A stretch of DNA of 64,000 nt from Clostridium facile (lineage in GTDB: Bacteria > Bacillota > Clostridia > Oscillospirales > Ruminococcaceae). The position numbers and the translations under genes are program-made. The stretch covers positions 1,302,001-1,366,000 of the forward strand of contig NZ_JACOQK010000001.1 of NCBI RefSeq assembly GCF_014297275.1, read 5' to 3'. The notes under the pieces were generated by a model, which saw only the letters and a program-made list of their open reading frames with translations, did no database searches and had not been told where the DNA came from. Below are positions 1 to 9,371 of this stretch, piece after piece (positions within the stretch are counted from its first letter, which is position 1; every line of letters starts with the position of its first letter).

Positions 1-465
1 CTCGACCACTTCCAGAAACATTTCTTGTGCGACCTTTGTTCTGGTAATACGCTGTTGGATTTCTTTGAAATCTACCGTGTTGACTTTGTCGCTTAATAGT
101 AAAAGATTCTTTCGCTGTATTGCCTGATGTGAGTGGAGCTTTTTCTCACTGCCTCTTTCAGTACAGCCAGCTCTGATTTGAGCAACGACTACTGGATAAA
201 TTTTCTTGCCCTCAATCACAATATCGCCAATTTTATATGTCCGTCTAGAACCATCCATGAAGAATAAAAAATTAGAGAAAGTGCGATCTTCTACATAGAG
301 GTCATATTTTCGTATTTTCTTTGACTTGTCCGTTTCAAACGGTTCTCCGATTACTTTGATTTCATCACCCTCGTCCTGATACGGTTCTTGATAATAATGA
401 TCAAGACTTTCGTTTTGATACAGCGCAACGCCGCACTTGTCAAATATTTTATTCAATGTAGGCAT
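1..465 (-). CDS. NurA-like protein, C-terminus beyond the window
   Basis: An open frame reads leftward from an ATG at 463-465, with GGAGG at 472-476 seven bases upstream, and is still open at base 1 (155 residues seen). I do not recognise the family with certainty. The segment FLFFMDGSRRTYKIGD (about residues 69-84) puts an Asp-Gly-Ser after a hydrophobic strand, which resembles motif I of NurA nucleases, where the Asp binds the metal. The next strand, KIYPVVVAQIRAGC, would also fit that fold. NurA-type nucleases normally work with a HerA-type hexameric ATPase in end resection or in phage-defence loci; such a partner could lie left of the window. The small DNA-binding protein just upstream on the same strand probably shares its transcript. 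The nuclease assignment is an inference from one motif. Confidence 0.6.
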   Translation of the reverse strand, partial: MPTLNKIFDKCGVALYQNESLDHYYQEPYQDEGDEIKVIGEPFETDKSKKIRKYDLYVEDRTFSNFLFFMDGSRRTYKIGDIVIEGKKIYPVVVAQIRAGCTERGSEKKLHSHQAIQRKNLLLLSDKVNTVDFKEIQQRITRTKVAQEMFLEVVE

Positions 466-545
466 AATAAACCTCCATACAGCTATTATCGCAAATGACC
501 TTTCCCGTATTGGAAGAACTTAACTCTCTGTGCCGACTTATCCCA

Positions 546-734
546 TTATTGTAGGAGGTACTGGTATAAAAATGTGGCTTTCTTTTCGTTTTCAGTGGAA
601 GTCTTGATATACCTTCCACTTTTAATTCGAGCATCTGCCGGTTTCGGCTCATCATCAGGGATTGCCCAAGTGCGTCCGATTTTTATCGCGCCCGGTATGC
701 GATCTTCATTACATAAAATTTGTATGCGGCGCAT
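546..734 (-). CDS. Small MerR-like helix-turn-helix protein, probably 5'-truncated
   Basis: This 62-residue reading begins MRRIQILCNEDRIPGAIKIG, the recognition-helix and wing part of a MerR/excisionase-like fold common in Firmicute accessory loci. Such proteins usually start with a further helix ending in a SERR-type segment; here that part is missing and the upstream codons read unrelated sequence (MTLGSTPTPLRGIT). I chose the ATG at 732-734 because AGAGG lies six bases upstream; an ATG at 776 is also in frame. It stops at 546, 80 bases before the NurA-like gene, and may regulate that gene. Either the N-terminus was lost by rearrangement or the protein is a natural short form. Confidence 0.55.
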   Translation of the reverse strand: MRRIQILCNEDRIPGAIKIGRTWAIPDDEPKPADARIKSGRYIKTSTENEKKATFLYQYLLQ

Positions 735-755
735 AGTAATACCTCTTAAGGGTGT

Positions 756-767
756 GGGAGTACTCCC
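756..767. promoter_or_regulatory. Perfect 12-bp palindrome upstream of the HTH gene
   Basis: GGGAGTACTCCC is a perfect palindrome about 20 bp upstream of the chosen start of the small helix-turn-helix gene. On the minus strand a TATAAT-like hexamer lies further upstream (about 790-800). A dimeric DNA-binding protein could bind here, possibly the gene's own product. No experimental support is visible. Confidence 0.35.
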
Positions 768-834
768 CAGAGTCATGACTATAACAATTATAATAGATAA
801 GGAGGATTTGTTCCTTTTTACCTCTATTATTTAA

Positions 835-1031
835 TAATTATACAAATTTAATCTTGTTTTTTTGTTGTGTTTATGAATATTATTTTAACAAAAATTTTAT
901 TATAATAGTTATTGTATATAGGGTTATTTTGCCCGAATCTAGGATACACAAGGAGGACAATTCATTACAACAAAAAATAATGGTGCTTTCGTGTAGAAAG
1001 CCTCTAATATCATCTCATGGAGGTAAAAGAG
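835..1031 (+). promoter_or_regulatory. Promoter and leader of the first rhamnosidase gene
   Basis: This AT-rich stretch carries a clear TATAAT at 901-906, but the bases at -35 distance are poor, so activation by a regulator is likely. A strong GGAGG at about 952-956 precedes no long in-frame gene. The working ribosome site appears to be GGAGGT at 1019-1024, which overlaps an ATG at 1017 and sits seven bases before the TTG at 1032. The second rhamnosidase gene also has an extra Shine-Dalgarno-like motif in its leader. Confidence 0.4.
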
Positions 1032-4000
1032 TTGAAAAGAAACAAAATTTTAGCACTGGTGCTGGCAATCGCAATGGTGTTTACTATGATTATGCCAATC
1101 AACAGTTTTGCTGCATCGGAGCAGGAAACACAAATTGTGGGGATGAAAACCAATGATTTGGAGAATCCCATGGGGATTGATACCCCAAACCCTATTTTTA
1201 GTTGGAAAATGAGTTCCACAATCAGAGGACAAAAACAAACCGCTTACCAAGTGGTTGTTGCCAAAGACGATAATTTCCAAAATGTTGTTTGGGATTCTCA
1301 AAAACAAACAGGAGATGTTTCTATTGGCATTACCTATGCAGGGGATCCTCTGGAAGCATACACCACCTATTATTGGAAAGTAACCATCTGGGATAAAGAC
1401 GGAAAACAGGTGGTTTCTGATGCTGCTACTTTTGAAATGGGCGTGTTATCAGGTGGATTTGACGATGCGGATTGGATTGTACGTGGTGGAACCTACCCTT
1501 ACCCAAAAGATTTGGTGACCTTGGATGGAGCGAACTGGATTTGGGCAGGCAGTACAAAAGCTCAGCCAGAAACCGCTTATTTCCGATTCAAATTCCAGCC
1601 AGATGCCAATAAAACCCTGGAAAACGCTTATGTTGCTTTTACTGCTGACGATTATGGCGTTGCCCACTTTAATGGGACACAGATTGCGGATATTCCAAAC
1701 GAAGGGGATATCTGGAGAACCGGCCGGGTAATCTATTTGACCGATATGATCAACCCGAATGGCGAAAATATTTTTACTGCATCTATTGTCAACAAGCAAG
1801 TTGGAGATGGCGGTTTGGTTGCTAAAATCGTACTGACTTATACCGATGGTACCCATGACATTTTTGTCACAGATGAAACATGGCTGGCTAGTAATTCTAC
1901 TAATATTACAGAGGATTATACCTCTATTTCTTATGATGACAGCGACCGCAATATATGGAAATATCCAAACAGAGCAAATGAAAACGAAGTGGTTCCATAT
2001 GGAAGCGCTCCATGGTATTCCAATGTTGGCCTTCCAAACGAAGCAAGTACTTATTCCGGTAAGGTAGCTGCTCCAATTTTCCGGAAACAGTTCGACTTGG
2101 ATCAAACTGCGGAAAATGTGGTAAACGCACGTATTTACGCCACTGCGGCAGGGCTATATGAATTGACCTTTAATGATAAAAAAGCTGGGGATGAAGCGCT
2201 TGCCCCTGGATTTACTCAATATGAAGATCATATCACTTACCAGGCATATAATGTAACCGACCTTATCAAAGATGGACAAAACACCATCAGCGCTACCATC
2301 GGAAAAGGGTGGTACCTTGGTGCCATCGCATATGAAATTAAAGGTGTTCAGGAAGCATTTATTGCGAAAATGGTCATTACTTATGCAGATGGTTCCACTC
2401 AAACCATTGTAACGGATGATAGTTGGGAATACACCGATGATGGTCCAATTTTAAGCAATGATATGTATAACGGCGAGGTATACGATGCTACCAGAACCTT
2501 AAAACCATATCATTACAGTAAAGTTGGCACAACCACAGCGGAAGCTTTGGGGATTGGCCAGATTATTTCACAGATTTCCGGTTCTGTTAAACCAATGGAA
2601 ATTTTAGAACCAGTTGCTGTTACAGAGCCAAAAGAAGGCCTGCATATTTTTGACTTTGGCCAAAACTTTGCCGGTGTTGTAGAATTAACGGTAAATACTG
2701 AGGCTGGCACTCAAATAATGATGCGCCATGCAGAAGCCCTCAACAATGGGGAACCAAATGCGGATGGCGATCCAGGCACCCTGTACTTGGGAACCCTGAG
2801 AAACGCGAAACCAAATGATTACTACACCGCAAAAGGCGGCGGGCCAGAAACATACCGTCCTTCCTTTACCTATCATGGATTCCGGTATGTCGAAATCAGT
2901 GGGATTGACCTGGAAGACATTGTTAGCGTAAAAGGGATTGTTTTGTACTCTGATATGGAGGATACTGGAAGCTTTGAATCCTCCAATTCACTGGTAAATC
3001 GTCTGGAACGGAATGTATACTGGGGACAGCGATCCAACTTTTTATCCATTCCAACCGACTGTCCACAACGTGACGAACGTTATGGCTATACTGGCGACTC
3101 TCAGGTGTTCTCAGATACTTCTGGCTACAACATGGATGTAAAAGCATTTTTTGACCAGTACCTTATGTCAGTAAATGACTGTGTATTTGACAATGGAGCA
3201 TTCCCAAATAGCGCACCTGGCGCACCGCCAAATGATAGAAATGACCCTGCTTATAACGGCTGGGCTGATGGCGGCGTTATCATCCCATATAATATGTATA
3301 TCCGTTATGGGGATGTTGGAATTATCGAACGTTCCTATGACAAAATGGTAAATTATATCGAATACCTATATGCAGATAGGGATGAAAACCACCTGCGCAC
3401 TTCCCAAACCCAATATGGCGATTGGCTTGCTTTGGACAAAGAAGAAACACCAGTTGCGTTAACGGATACCGCTTTCTGTGCATACGTTTGTGATTTAATG
3501 ACAGAGATGGCAACCGCAATTGGCAAAACTGAGGATGCAGAACGGTTTGCTGGATACGCACAAGGGTTTAAAGACGCTTGGGCAAAATTCTACTTAAAAG
3601 AAAATGGACAAACAATTGTCAACACACAAACCTCTTATGTCATTGGCCTTGCATTTGACGTTGTTCCAGATGATATGAAACAGGCAACAGCGGACCAATT
3701 GGCTGCTGTAATCCAAAGCGATAAATACAATGGCAAAATTTCTACCGGATTTATCTCTACCGGATTTTTGCTCCCTGTTCTCTGTGAGTATGGCCATGAA
3801 GATATTGCCTATTCCTTATTGGAAGATACCGAATTTCCTTCCTTCCTTTATCCCGTTACCCAAGGGGCTACAACCATCTGGGAACGTTGGGATTCTTATT
3901 CCCCAAGCGGTTTTGGGAATCCTACTATGAATTCGTTTAACCATTTTGCATTTGGTACAGTTGCCAGATGGCTATACAGTGGCGTGCTAGGTATCACAGT

Positions 4001-6296
4001 TGATCCAGCATCCCCTGCATACAAACACTTTAGTTTACAACCAGTATATGGTGGCAGTATGACCTACGCAAATGGTTCCTACAACTCTCAATATGGTTTG
4101 ATTGAAAGTGGATGGAAACTGGATGGAAATGACTTTACCTACAATGCTATTGTTCCAGCAAATACTACCGCTACCCTTTACTTGCCTTCTGACAAAGCAA
4201 CCGCAATTTATGAAAGTGGCAAAGATGTTACAAAAGAGGCAGTAGAAGGAATTGAATATATTGGAACCGAAAACGGAAAAGCAATCTTTGAACTGCAATC
4301 TGGTTCTTACAGCTTCTCCAGCACGGTTGTAAATAAAGCTGAATTGGAAGAAGCGATCAGCAATGCTTCTAATATCAACGAATTCTTCTACACAGCTGAT
4401 TCTTACCGTGCTTTAACAGAAGCTTTGGCAAAAGCGCAGGAAGTACAAAATAACAAAGATGCTACCGCGGAACAGGTACAACAAGCAACCGACTTATTAA
4501 ACAGCGCAATCGAAAATCTGGTTCCTATTGCGCAGGATGGAAGCGAGTCCAATCCATATCAAATTAATAGCTTGGATCAATTCAAGCTGTTTGCCAATAC
4601 TGTAAATTCTGGTGATAGTTTTCAAGATAAATATGTGGAATTGAATACAGATATTGATTTATCTGGCATCAATTGGACACCAATTGGCACTAGCAATTCA
4701 ACTACTTCTGGCGCTGGATTTGCTGGTACCTTTAACGGAAACGGCCATGTGGTATCTAATATCACCATCCCAGGTACCTCTAAATACGCAACCTTTGGTT
4801 TGTTTGGTACTGTTACAGGTACTGTAAAAAATTTGGGTGTCGAAAACGTAACCATTACACATGATGGCGTAGCTGACCTTCGTGCGGGAGGTTTGGCAGG
4901 TACCCTTTCTGGAGGATTGATTGACAATTCTTATGTCATCAATGCCAATGTAAGTGTAGGTGGACGTGTAGCCGCTGGATTTTTAGGCTTAAACCGCAAT
5001 GGTACCATTCAAAATTCCTATGCAAAAGATATTACTGTTACCGGTGGACGTACTGGCGGATTTGTCAGCGACAATCAGGATGACAGCGGAAACAATAAAG
5101 GTACTATTATCAACTGTTACGCAAACACTAGCATTACCGCATCCAGCCATACTGGTAATATTGAAAACAGCCGAACCATTGAAAATGAACAATTCATCGA
5201 TGGAAGCCTAGTTGATTTACTAAACCAGGGTAATCCAGAAACCGTTTGGGAACAAGGCGAAACCCATCCAGTATTGGTGGTAACCGAAACACCAGAACCA
5301 CCTGTAGATACGAATAAAACCATCCTGGACAAAGTAATCGTAGAAGCAAACCATCTGAAAGGAACAGATGAATACAACAATGCGATTCCATCAGTGCAAC
5401 AGAGCTTTGACAAAGCATTGGAAGAAGCACAGAATGTATATAATAATCCATCCGCAACCCAGGAAGAAGTAAACACTGCATGGCAAACCTTGCTGAAAGA
5501 AATCCATAAGCTAGGATTCCAAAAAGGTGACAAGACAGCTTTACAGGAACTGTATGATCAGGTAAAAGATACCGACCTGAGCCAGTACCGTGATGGAGCG
5601 GCGAAAGAAAACTTCAAAACAGCATTGGCAAATGCGGAAACGGTATTAGCAGACGAAGAAGCAATGCAGAAGGAAATTGACAAAGCATACAATGACCTGA
5701 AAGCAGCCTATGAGGCATTGGAAAAACTGGCAGACAAGAGTCAGTTAAAAGCACTGTTAGATGAATGTGCAGGATACCAGGAAGAAGACTACACTCCAGC
5801 AACATGGGAAGTATTCGCAGGGATTCAAGAAAAAGCACAGGAAGTCTATGAGAATGCCAATGCGAGCCAGGAAGAAGTGAACGCAGCGATCGATGAACTG
5901 TTAAGCGGAATGTTGCAACTGCGATTCAAAGCGGACAAATCAATTTTGGAAACTGTAATAAAGGTAGCAGGAGAAATTGATGGAAGCAGCTACACAGCAG
6001 AAAGCTATGGAATACTGCAAGCAGCAGTAGCAAAAGCGAACGAAGTGATGGCGGATGAAAACGCAAGCCAAGAGGAAGTAGATGCAGCAACAACAAGAGT
6101 ACAAGAAGCAATGAAAGGGTTGGTAACAGTAGAAACACCAGCCGAAAATAATCATGTAGACGGTACACAAACAGGACAAGAATCTACCACACCAAAAGCA
6201 AACGCAGCAAAAACAGGAGATTTTGCTCCAATTGCGGGCTTAGCAGTGATCACTTTAGCTGGTGCAGCATTATTACTTACTCGTAAGAAAAAATAA
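1032..6296 (+). CDS. Secreted GH78 alpha-L-rhamnosidase with GLUG, FIVAR and sorting signal
   Basis: The product removes terminal alpha-L-rhamnose from plant or microbial glycans at the cell surface. The TTG at 1032 is preferred because GGAGGT sits seven bases before it; the ATG at 1017 overlaps that ribosome site. Residue numbers here count from 1017. Order: signal peptide (to about 33), Ig/fn3-like N-domain (40-140), beta-sandwich domains (150-640), six-hairpin catalytic barrel (650-1010). The catalytic motif TDCPQRDERYGYTGD places the likely general acid at Glu687, and TIWERW places the likely base at Glu956. Then come a FIVAR repeat (about 1107-1171), a GLUG-like beta-helix (1181-1424), three or four FIVAR repeats (1430-1700), and ANAAKTGD followed by a membrane segment and RKKK, a sortase-type anchor. 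At about 1750 residues it is long for GH78. A hairpin terminator follows. Confidence 0.92.
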   Translation: MKRNKILALVLAIAMVFTMIMPINSFAASEQETQIVGMKTNDLENPMGIDTPNPIFSWKMSSTIRGQKQTAYQVVVAKDDNFQNVVWDSQKQTGDVSIGITYAGDPLEAYTTYYWKVTIWDKDGKQVVSDAATFEMGVLSGGFDDADWIVRGGTYPYPKDLVTLDGANWIWAGSTKAQPETAYFRFKFQPDANKTLENAYVAFTADDYGVAHFNGTQIADIPNEGDIWRTGRVIYLTDMINPNGENIFTASIVNKQVGDGGLVAKIVLTYTDGTHDIFVTDETWLASNSTNITEDYTSISYDDSDRNIWKYPNRANENEVVPYGSAPWYSNVGLPNEASTYSGKVAAPIFRKQFDLDQTAENVVNARIYATAAGLYELTFNDKKAGDEALAPGFTQYEDHITYQAYNVTDLIKDGQNTISATIGKGWYLGAIAYEIKGVQEAFIAKMVITYADGSTQTIVTDDSWEYTDDGPILSNDMYNGEVYDATRTLKPYHYSKVGTTTAEALGIGQIISQISGSVKPMEILEPVAVTEPKEGLHIFDFGQNFAGVVELTVNTEAGTQIMMRHAEALNNGEPNADGDPGTLYLGTLRNAKPNDYYTAKGGGPETYRPSFTYHGFRYVEISGIDLEDIVSVKGIVLYSDMEDTGSFESSNSLVNRLERNVYWGQRSNFLSIPTDCPQRDERYGYTGDSQVFSDTSGYNMDVKAFFDQYLMSVNDCVFDNGAFPNSAPGAPPNDRNDPAYNGWADGGVIIPYNMYIRYGDVGIIERSYDKMVNYIEYLYADRDENHLRTSQTQYGDWLALDKEETPVALTDTAFCAYVCDLMTEMATAIGKTEDAERFAGYAQGFKDAWAKFYLKENGQTIVNTQTSYVIGLAFDVVPDDMKQATADQLAAVIQSDKYNGKISTGFISTGFLLPVLCEYGHEDIAYSLLEDTEFPSFLYPVTQGATTIWERWDSYSPSGFGNPTMNSFNHFAFGTVARWLYSGVLGITVDPASPAYKHFSLQPVYGGSMTYANGSYNSQYGLIESGWKLDGNDFTYNAIVPANTTATLYLPSDKATAIYESGKDVTKEAVEGIEYIGTENGKAIFELQSGSYSFSSTVVNKAELEEAISNASNINEFFYTADSYRALTEALAKAQEVQNNKDATAEQVQQATDLLNSAIENLVPIAQDGSESNPYQINSLDQFKLFANTVNSGDSFQDKYVELNTDIDLSGINWTPIGTSNSTTSGAGFAGTFNGNGHVVSNITIPGTSKYATFGLFGTVTGTVKNLGVENVTITHDGVADLRAGGLAGTLSGGLIDNSYVINANVSVGGRVAAGFLGLNRNGTIQNSYAKDITVTGGRTGGFVSDNQDDSGNNKGTIINCYANTSITASSHTGNIENSRTIENEQFIDGSLVDLLNQGNPETVWEQGETHPVLVVTETPEPPVDTNKTILDKVIVEANHLKGTDEYNNAIPSVQQSFDKALEEAQNVYNNPSATQEEVNTAWQTLLKEIHKLGFQKGDKTALQELYDQVKDTDLSQYRDGAAKENFKTALANAETVLADEEAMQKEIDKAYNDLKAAYEALEKLADKSQLKALLDECAGYQEEDYTPATWEVFAGIQEKAQEVYENANASQEEVNAAIDELLSGMLQLRFKADKSILETVIKVAGEIDGSSYTAESYGILQAAVAKANEVMADENASQEEVDAATTRVQEAMKGLVTVETPAENNHVDGTQTGQESTTPKANAAKTGDFAPIAGLAVITLAGAALLLTRKKK

Positions 6297-6336
6297 CGAA
6301 TCAATAGTTCCTATTCTATTTTTCTTTCGATATTAT

Positions 6337-6366
6337 CAAAAGGCTGGTTAAAAAACCAGCCTTTTG
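6337..6366. terminator. Terminator after the first GH78 gene
   Basis: A perfect 13-bp stem (CAAAAGGCTGGTT and its complement) encloses an AAAA loop 40 bases after the stop codon. A- and T-rich flanks on both sides allow termination in both directions. The second GH78 gene ends with almost the same hairpin. Confidence 0.9.
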
Positions 6367-7273
6367 TAATTTTAATCCGATTCATAAAGTTAAAGCAATA
6401 TATCTGAGAACCTATGCAAAAATACATGGCATCGATTGAATAGATGTCGTGTTTACATATGATGTCTTTGGATATGGAAAAAGCGTCATGGAATAATTTC
6501 TAAGGGAGAGCTTTAAGCAAGCTGAAAAGGATGAAAAAAGATAGATAAGTTAACATAGTGCTATTTTTGAAAGTTTTAAAATTTCTCTCTGATCAAAATG
6601 TTTTCTAATTTCTTCTGTATTTAATATGATGCTAATTAAGTTCCTGTTTTTTTAATAGTACTGATACTTACATTTTAATAAAGTAGAGCTGCTCTTCGGA
6701 ACGTTGTATCATTTGAGAATATAAATCATCAACAGATTAAATTGTTTTTTCGCCTTGTAGTCTATTTATAAGATAATCTAAAATTGAAAACAGATAAACT
6801 AGCTTTTTCAATAGTATTTTCAATTTTTATCATTGATATCTGCTATTTCGCAGACATCACGTTGTTTTAAACCTAGTTTTTCTCGTTTGTATGTTATCCG
6901 TTTACTAATAACAATATAATCTATGTTTAAAGAGTTTTCAGCTTATAACAAAGTAAAACTAAAATAACAAAAAATCCACAAATCTAAAATAGACTTACAA
7001 TAAAAATATCAAGCTGATCTAATTAGATAGAACAGTAATAAAATGTAAAAAACAAAACATAAAGCAAGGTTTATATGTTATTTTATGATTTAGAATCATG
7101 TATAGGAATATAATTATTTTTCTATATAAAAAAATCCAAACGCAAATTACATTTAGACTCAGTCTGAAAAGTGTTGACAAAAAAAGATATCCATCCATAA
7201 AAGTAAAAAATGAGAATTCCGGGTTTAGAATAGGGTATTTTTGTTTTTACATCACAATCCATTTTGGGGAAGA
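6367..7273. other. AT-rich gap without a recognisable gene
   Basis: About 900 bases of strongly AT-rich sequence separate the rhamnosidase terminator from the convergent MATE gene. I see no open frame with a ribosome site, no tRNA and no clear repeat. An open stretch on the plus strand starting at 7098 runs into the MATE gene in antisense and looks like chance. It may be decayed DNA. Confidence 0.6.
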
Positions 7274-8632
7274 TCATAGGTTTTTTCGCTTAACACTTAA
7301 ATTTTTATGTAATGGAATTGCCATCACTACTGTGATAAGGGCAGAAAGTATATCGGCAATCGGTTGTGCATACAAAATACCGTTTAATCCCCATGCAAGT
7401 GGTAAAATTAAGATAACAGGGATGAAACAGATGCCTTGTCGGCAAGCTCCAAGAATAAACCCCTCTTTTCCTTTTCCAAGGGCAAGGAACAAAGACGAAT
7501 ATACCGTATAGAATCCAAACAGCATAAATGTAATACCGTTTATTCTTAAAGAGGAAGCTCCTATGTTAATCATTTCTACGTTTCCAATTGTAAACTGTGA
7601 AACGATAATTGTAGAAAACAGACTGAAAAATAAACCTACGATTATACAGAAAATGGTTGACCATAAGATGGAGATTTTGATTGCAGTATGCAGACGATCA
7701 AATTTTTTCGCCCCATAACTGTAACCTGCAATCGGTTGAAAGCCTTTGATAAAACCAAATACTGTTAAACTGCCCATAGATATAAGACGGGTAACAACAC
7801 CCATTCCTGCTATGGCTGCATCGCTGTAATTGCCTGCGGCATTGTTTATTAGAGAAATAGAAATACTTGTCAATAGCTGAAACACAAGCGTCGGAATGCC
7901 GATTTTGAAAATTTCAGATAGAATCTCTTTAGAAAAGGTATAGTCCTTTATTTTGAATTGAAAAGTACTTTTCTGTCTGAATATATAGAGTAGATACACA
8001 AGAGTAGATACCATCTGTGAAATTGCTGTTGCAATAGCAGCTCCCATAACACCAAAATTAAAAGTGTATATGAATAATGGATCTAAACCGATATTGAGGG
8101 CTGCACCTAACAACAAGGCACACATTGTAGTTTTTGCCGCTCCTTCACTTGTCACGATATTGTTCATTGTGACATTAAAAACACTAAAAATGCAGGAAAC
8201 AATGTAAATACCAGCATAGGTAGCTGCATGAGGAAGGACACTTTCTGTTGCACCTAAAAGTCTTAGGATGGGGTTTAAAAAGATGATTGAGAAAACGATT
8301 ATAATTGCACCTACAATAAGGCTGCTATATAGTGCAGTGCTTGCCACTTTATTCGCCTGCTCCTTGTTTTGTTGTCCTAACAATCGGGAAATGTAAGATG
8401 CTGCTCCATTACCAAAAAGTAATCCTAAACCCACAACTATTTGACCGAGTGGATATACAACCGAGATGGCAGCCATTTGACTTTCTCCTAATCCGCCTAC
8501 AAAATAGGCGTCAACAAGATTGTATAAAGCGTTAATGAGCATACCAATCATTGTTGGAATACCCATAGCTAAAAGGGCTTTTGGAATTGGAGCGTTTCCT
8601 AATAACTCCAATTTTTTGTTTTGGTTGTCCAT
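7274..8632 (-). CDS. MATE-family multidrug or toxin exporter
   Basis: The 452-residue protein has the length and hydrophobic pattern of a 12-helix MATE exporter, which pumps cationic drugs or metabolites out using a Na+ or H+ gradient. Typical features include the N-terminal PIPKALLAMGIPTMIGMLIN segment and ALYNLVDAYFVGGLGES in the first helices, and the matching GIPTLVFQLLTSISISLINN at the start of the second half. It is closest in style to the MepA subgroup. AAAGGAG lies just before the ATG at 8630-8632. It is divergent from a PadR-type regulator across a region with two operator-like dyads, the layout of a substrate-inducible efflux gene. The substrate cannot be told from sequence. Confidence 0.92.
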   Translation of the reverse strand: MDNQNKKLELLGNAPIPKALLAMGIPTMIGMLINALYNLVDAYFVGGLGESQMAAISVVYPLGQIVVGLGLLFGNGAASYISRLLGQQNKEQANKVASTALYSSLIVGAIIIVFSIIFLNPILRLLGATESVLPHAATYAGIYIVSCIFSVFNVTMNNIVTSEGAAKTTMCALLLGAALNIGLDPLFIYTFNFGVMGAAIATAISQMVSTLVYLLYIFRQKSTFQFKIKDYTFSKEILSEIFKIGIPTLVFQLLTSISISLINNAAGNYSDAAIAGMGVVTRLISMGSLTVFGFIKGFQPIAGYSYGAKKFDRLHTAIKISILWSTIFCIIVGLFFSLFSTIIVSQFTIGNVEMINIGASSLRINGITFMLFGFYTVYSSLFLALGKGKEGFILGACRQGICFIPVILILPLAWGLNGILYAQPIADILSALITVVMAIPLHKNLSVKRKNL

Positions 8633-8669
8633 AGTGTTCTCCTTTCATTTGATAAATAAAATAAATTAT

Positions 8670-8690
8670 AGTACTATAAAATATAGTACT
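8670..8690. promoter_or_regulatory. PadR-type operator candidate 1
   Basis: AGTACTATA and TATAGTACT form a perfect 9-bp inverted repeat with an AAA spacer, halfway between the MATE and PadR genes. The size and symmetry suit a winged-helix PadR dimer. It probably overlaps the promoter of one or both divergent genes. Confidence 0.65.
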
Positions 8691-8710
8691 TGAAATACAA
8701 GCGGTATTAT

Positions 8711-8725
8711 ACTATAATTTATAGT
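8711..8725. promoter_or_regulatory. PadR-type operator candidate 2
   Basis: ACTATA-ATT-TATAGT repeats the core of the first dyad as a 6-bp inverted repeat with a 3-base spacer. Its centre lies 38 bp from the first, and it sits about 30 bp upstream of the PadR start codon, where binding would give autorepression. Confidence 0.55.
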
Positions 8726-8755
8726 GCTTGTCAAGATAGTAAAGGAGGAAACAAT

Positions 8756-9283
8756 ATGGCAACTATTGATTTGATTGTGTTGGGAATATTGAAAAAACAA
8801 CCTTTAGGTGCATATGACCTTCAAAAATTGGTAGAATACCGAAACATTTCAAAATGGGTAAAGATTAGTACACCATCCATTTATAAAAAAGTAATTCAAT
8901 TGGAGAAAAAGGGGTATATTATAAGTCGGATTGAGAAAGAGGGAAAGATGCCGGAAAAGGCAGTGTATTCGTTAACTGAAAAAGGAGAACAACAATTTGA
9001 AAAACTAATGGACGAACTTTCTTGTAAACCGGTTAATATTTTTCTTGACTTTAATGCGGTTATTGTCAATTTGGAAAATATACCGCTGGAAAGCCGAAAA
9101 AAGTGTTTGAAAAACATTGATAATAGTGTAAAACAATTAAAAATATATCTGGAAAATAATATCAATTTGAAAAAAAACGATACAGATATTCCAGTAACGG
9201 GTAGGGCTGTTCTACAACAGCAATATGTTTTGGCACAGGCCATTGAGGAGTGGTTGGAATCTGTGAAAAAAACTTTAGAATAA
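8756..9283 (+). CDS. PadR-family transcriptional regulator
   Basis: The 175-residue protein starts MATIDLIVLGILKKQPLGAY, the standard opening of PadR winged-helix regulators, followed by the recognition helix and wing (about residues 30-90, with STPSIYKKVIQLEKKGYI and the wing AVYSLTEKGEQQFEKL). A helical C-terminal dimerisation part follows (about 95-175). GGAGG stands six bases before the ATG at 8756; an earlier in-frame ATG at 8690 lies inside the operator and is unlikely. It most likely represses the divergent MATE exporter and itself until a drug-like ligand binds. Confidence 0.9.
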   Translation: MATIDLIVLGILKKQPLGAYDLQKLVEYRNISKWVKISTPSIYKKVIQLEKKGYIISRIEKEGKMPEKAVYSLTEKGEQQFEKLMDELSCKPVNIFLDFNAVIVNLENIPLESRKKCLKNIDNSVKQLKIYLENNINLKKNDTDIPVTGRAVLQQQYVLAQAIEEWLESVKKTLE

Positions 9284-9304
9284 AAAACGGCGGATTTCTG
9301 TTGC

Positions 9305-9339
9305 ATTGTAATGAGATTGTAAGAAGTGGACGCTATACT
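9305..9339 (+). promoter_or_regulatory. Regulated promoter of the ABC/two-component operon
   Basis: TATACT at 9334-9339 is a good -10 element, but the -35 position (9311-9316) reads ATGAGA. Two direct repeats of ATTGTAA at 9305-9311 and 9316-9322 are spaced 11 bp, one helical turn, and bracket that weak -35. This is the usual arrangement for an OmpR-type activator; the response regulator of this operon is the obvious candidate. Confidence 0.55.
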
Positions 9340-9371
9340 AAAATCATAAAAAGAACTTGGAGGTTTTAGTT

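Noticed and set aside
854..1156. Plus-strand frame overlapping the start of the first rhamnosidase
   Set aside because: It overlaps the signal-peptide region in another frame and its product shows no sense; the GH78 frame is clear.
1449..2105. Minus-strand frame of 218 codons inside the first GH78 gene
   Set aside because: Antisense shadow of a well-supported gene; no ribosome site or family resemblance.
4320..6130. Tandem DNA repeats in the FIVAR region
   Set aside because: The repeats are protein-level FIVAR units with diverged DNA, not a CRISPR array or a simple tandem repeat.
7098..7511. Plus-strand open frame of 137 codons
   Set aside because: Most of it is antisense to the MATE gene, no ribosome site precedes it, and its product has no recognisable features.
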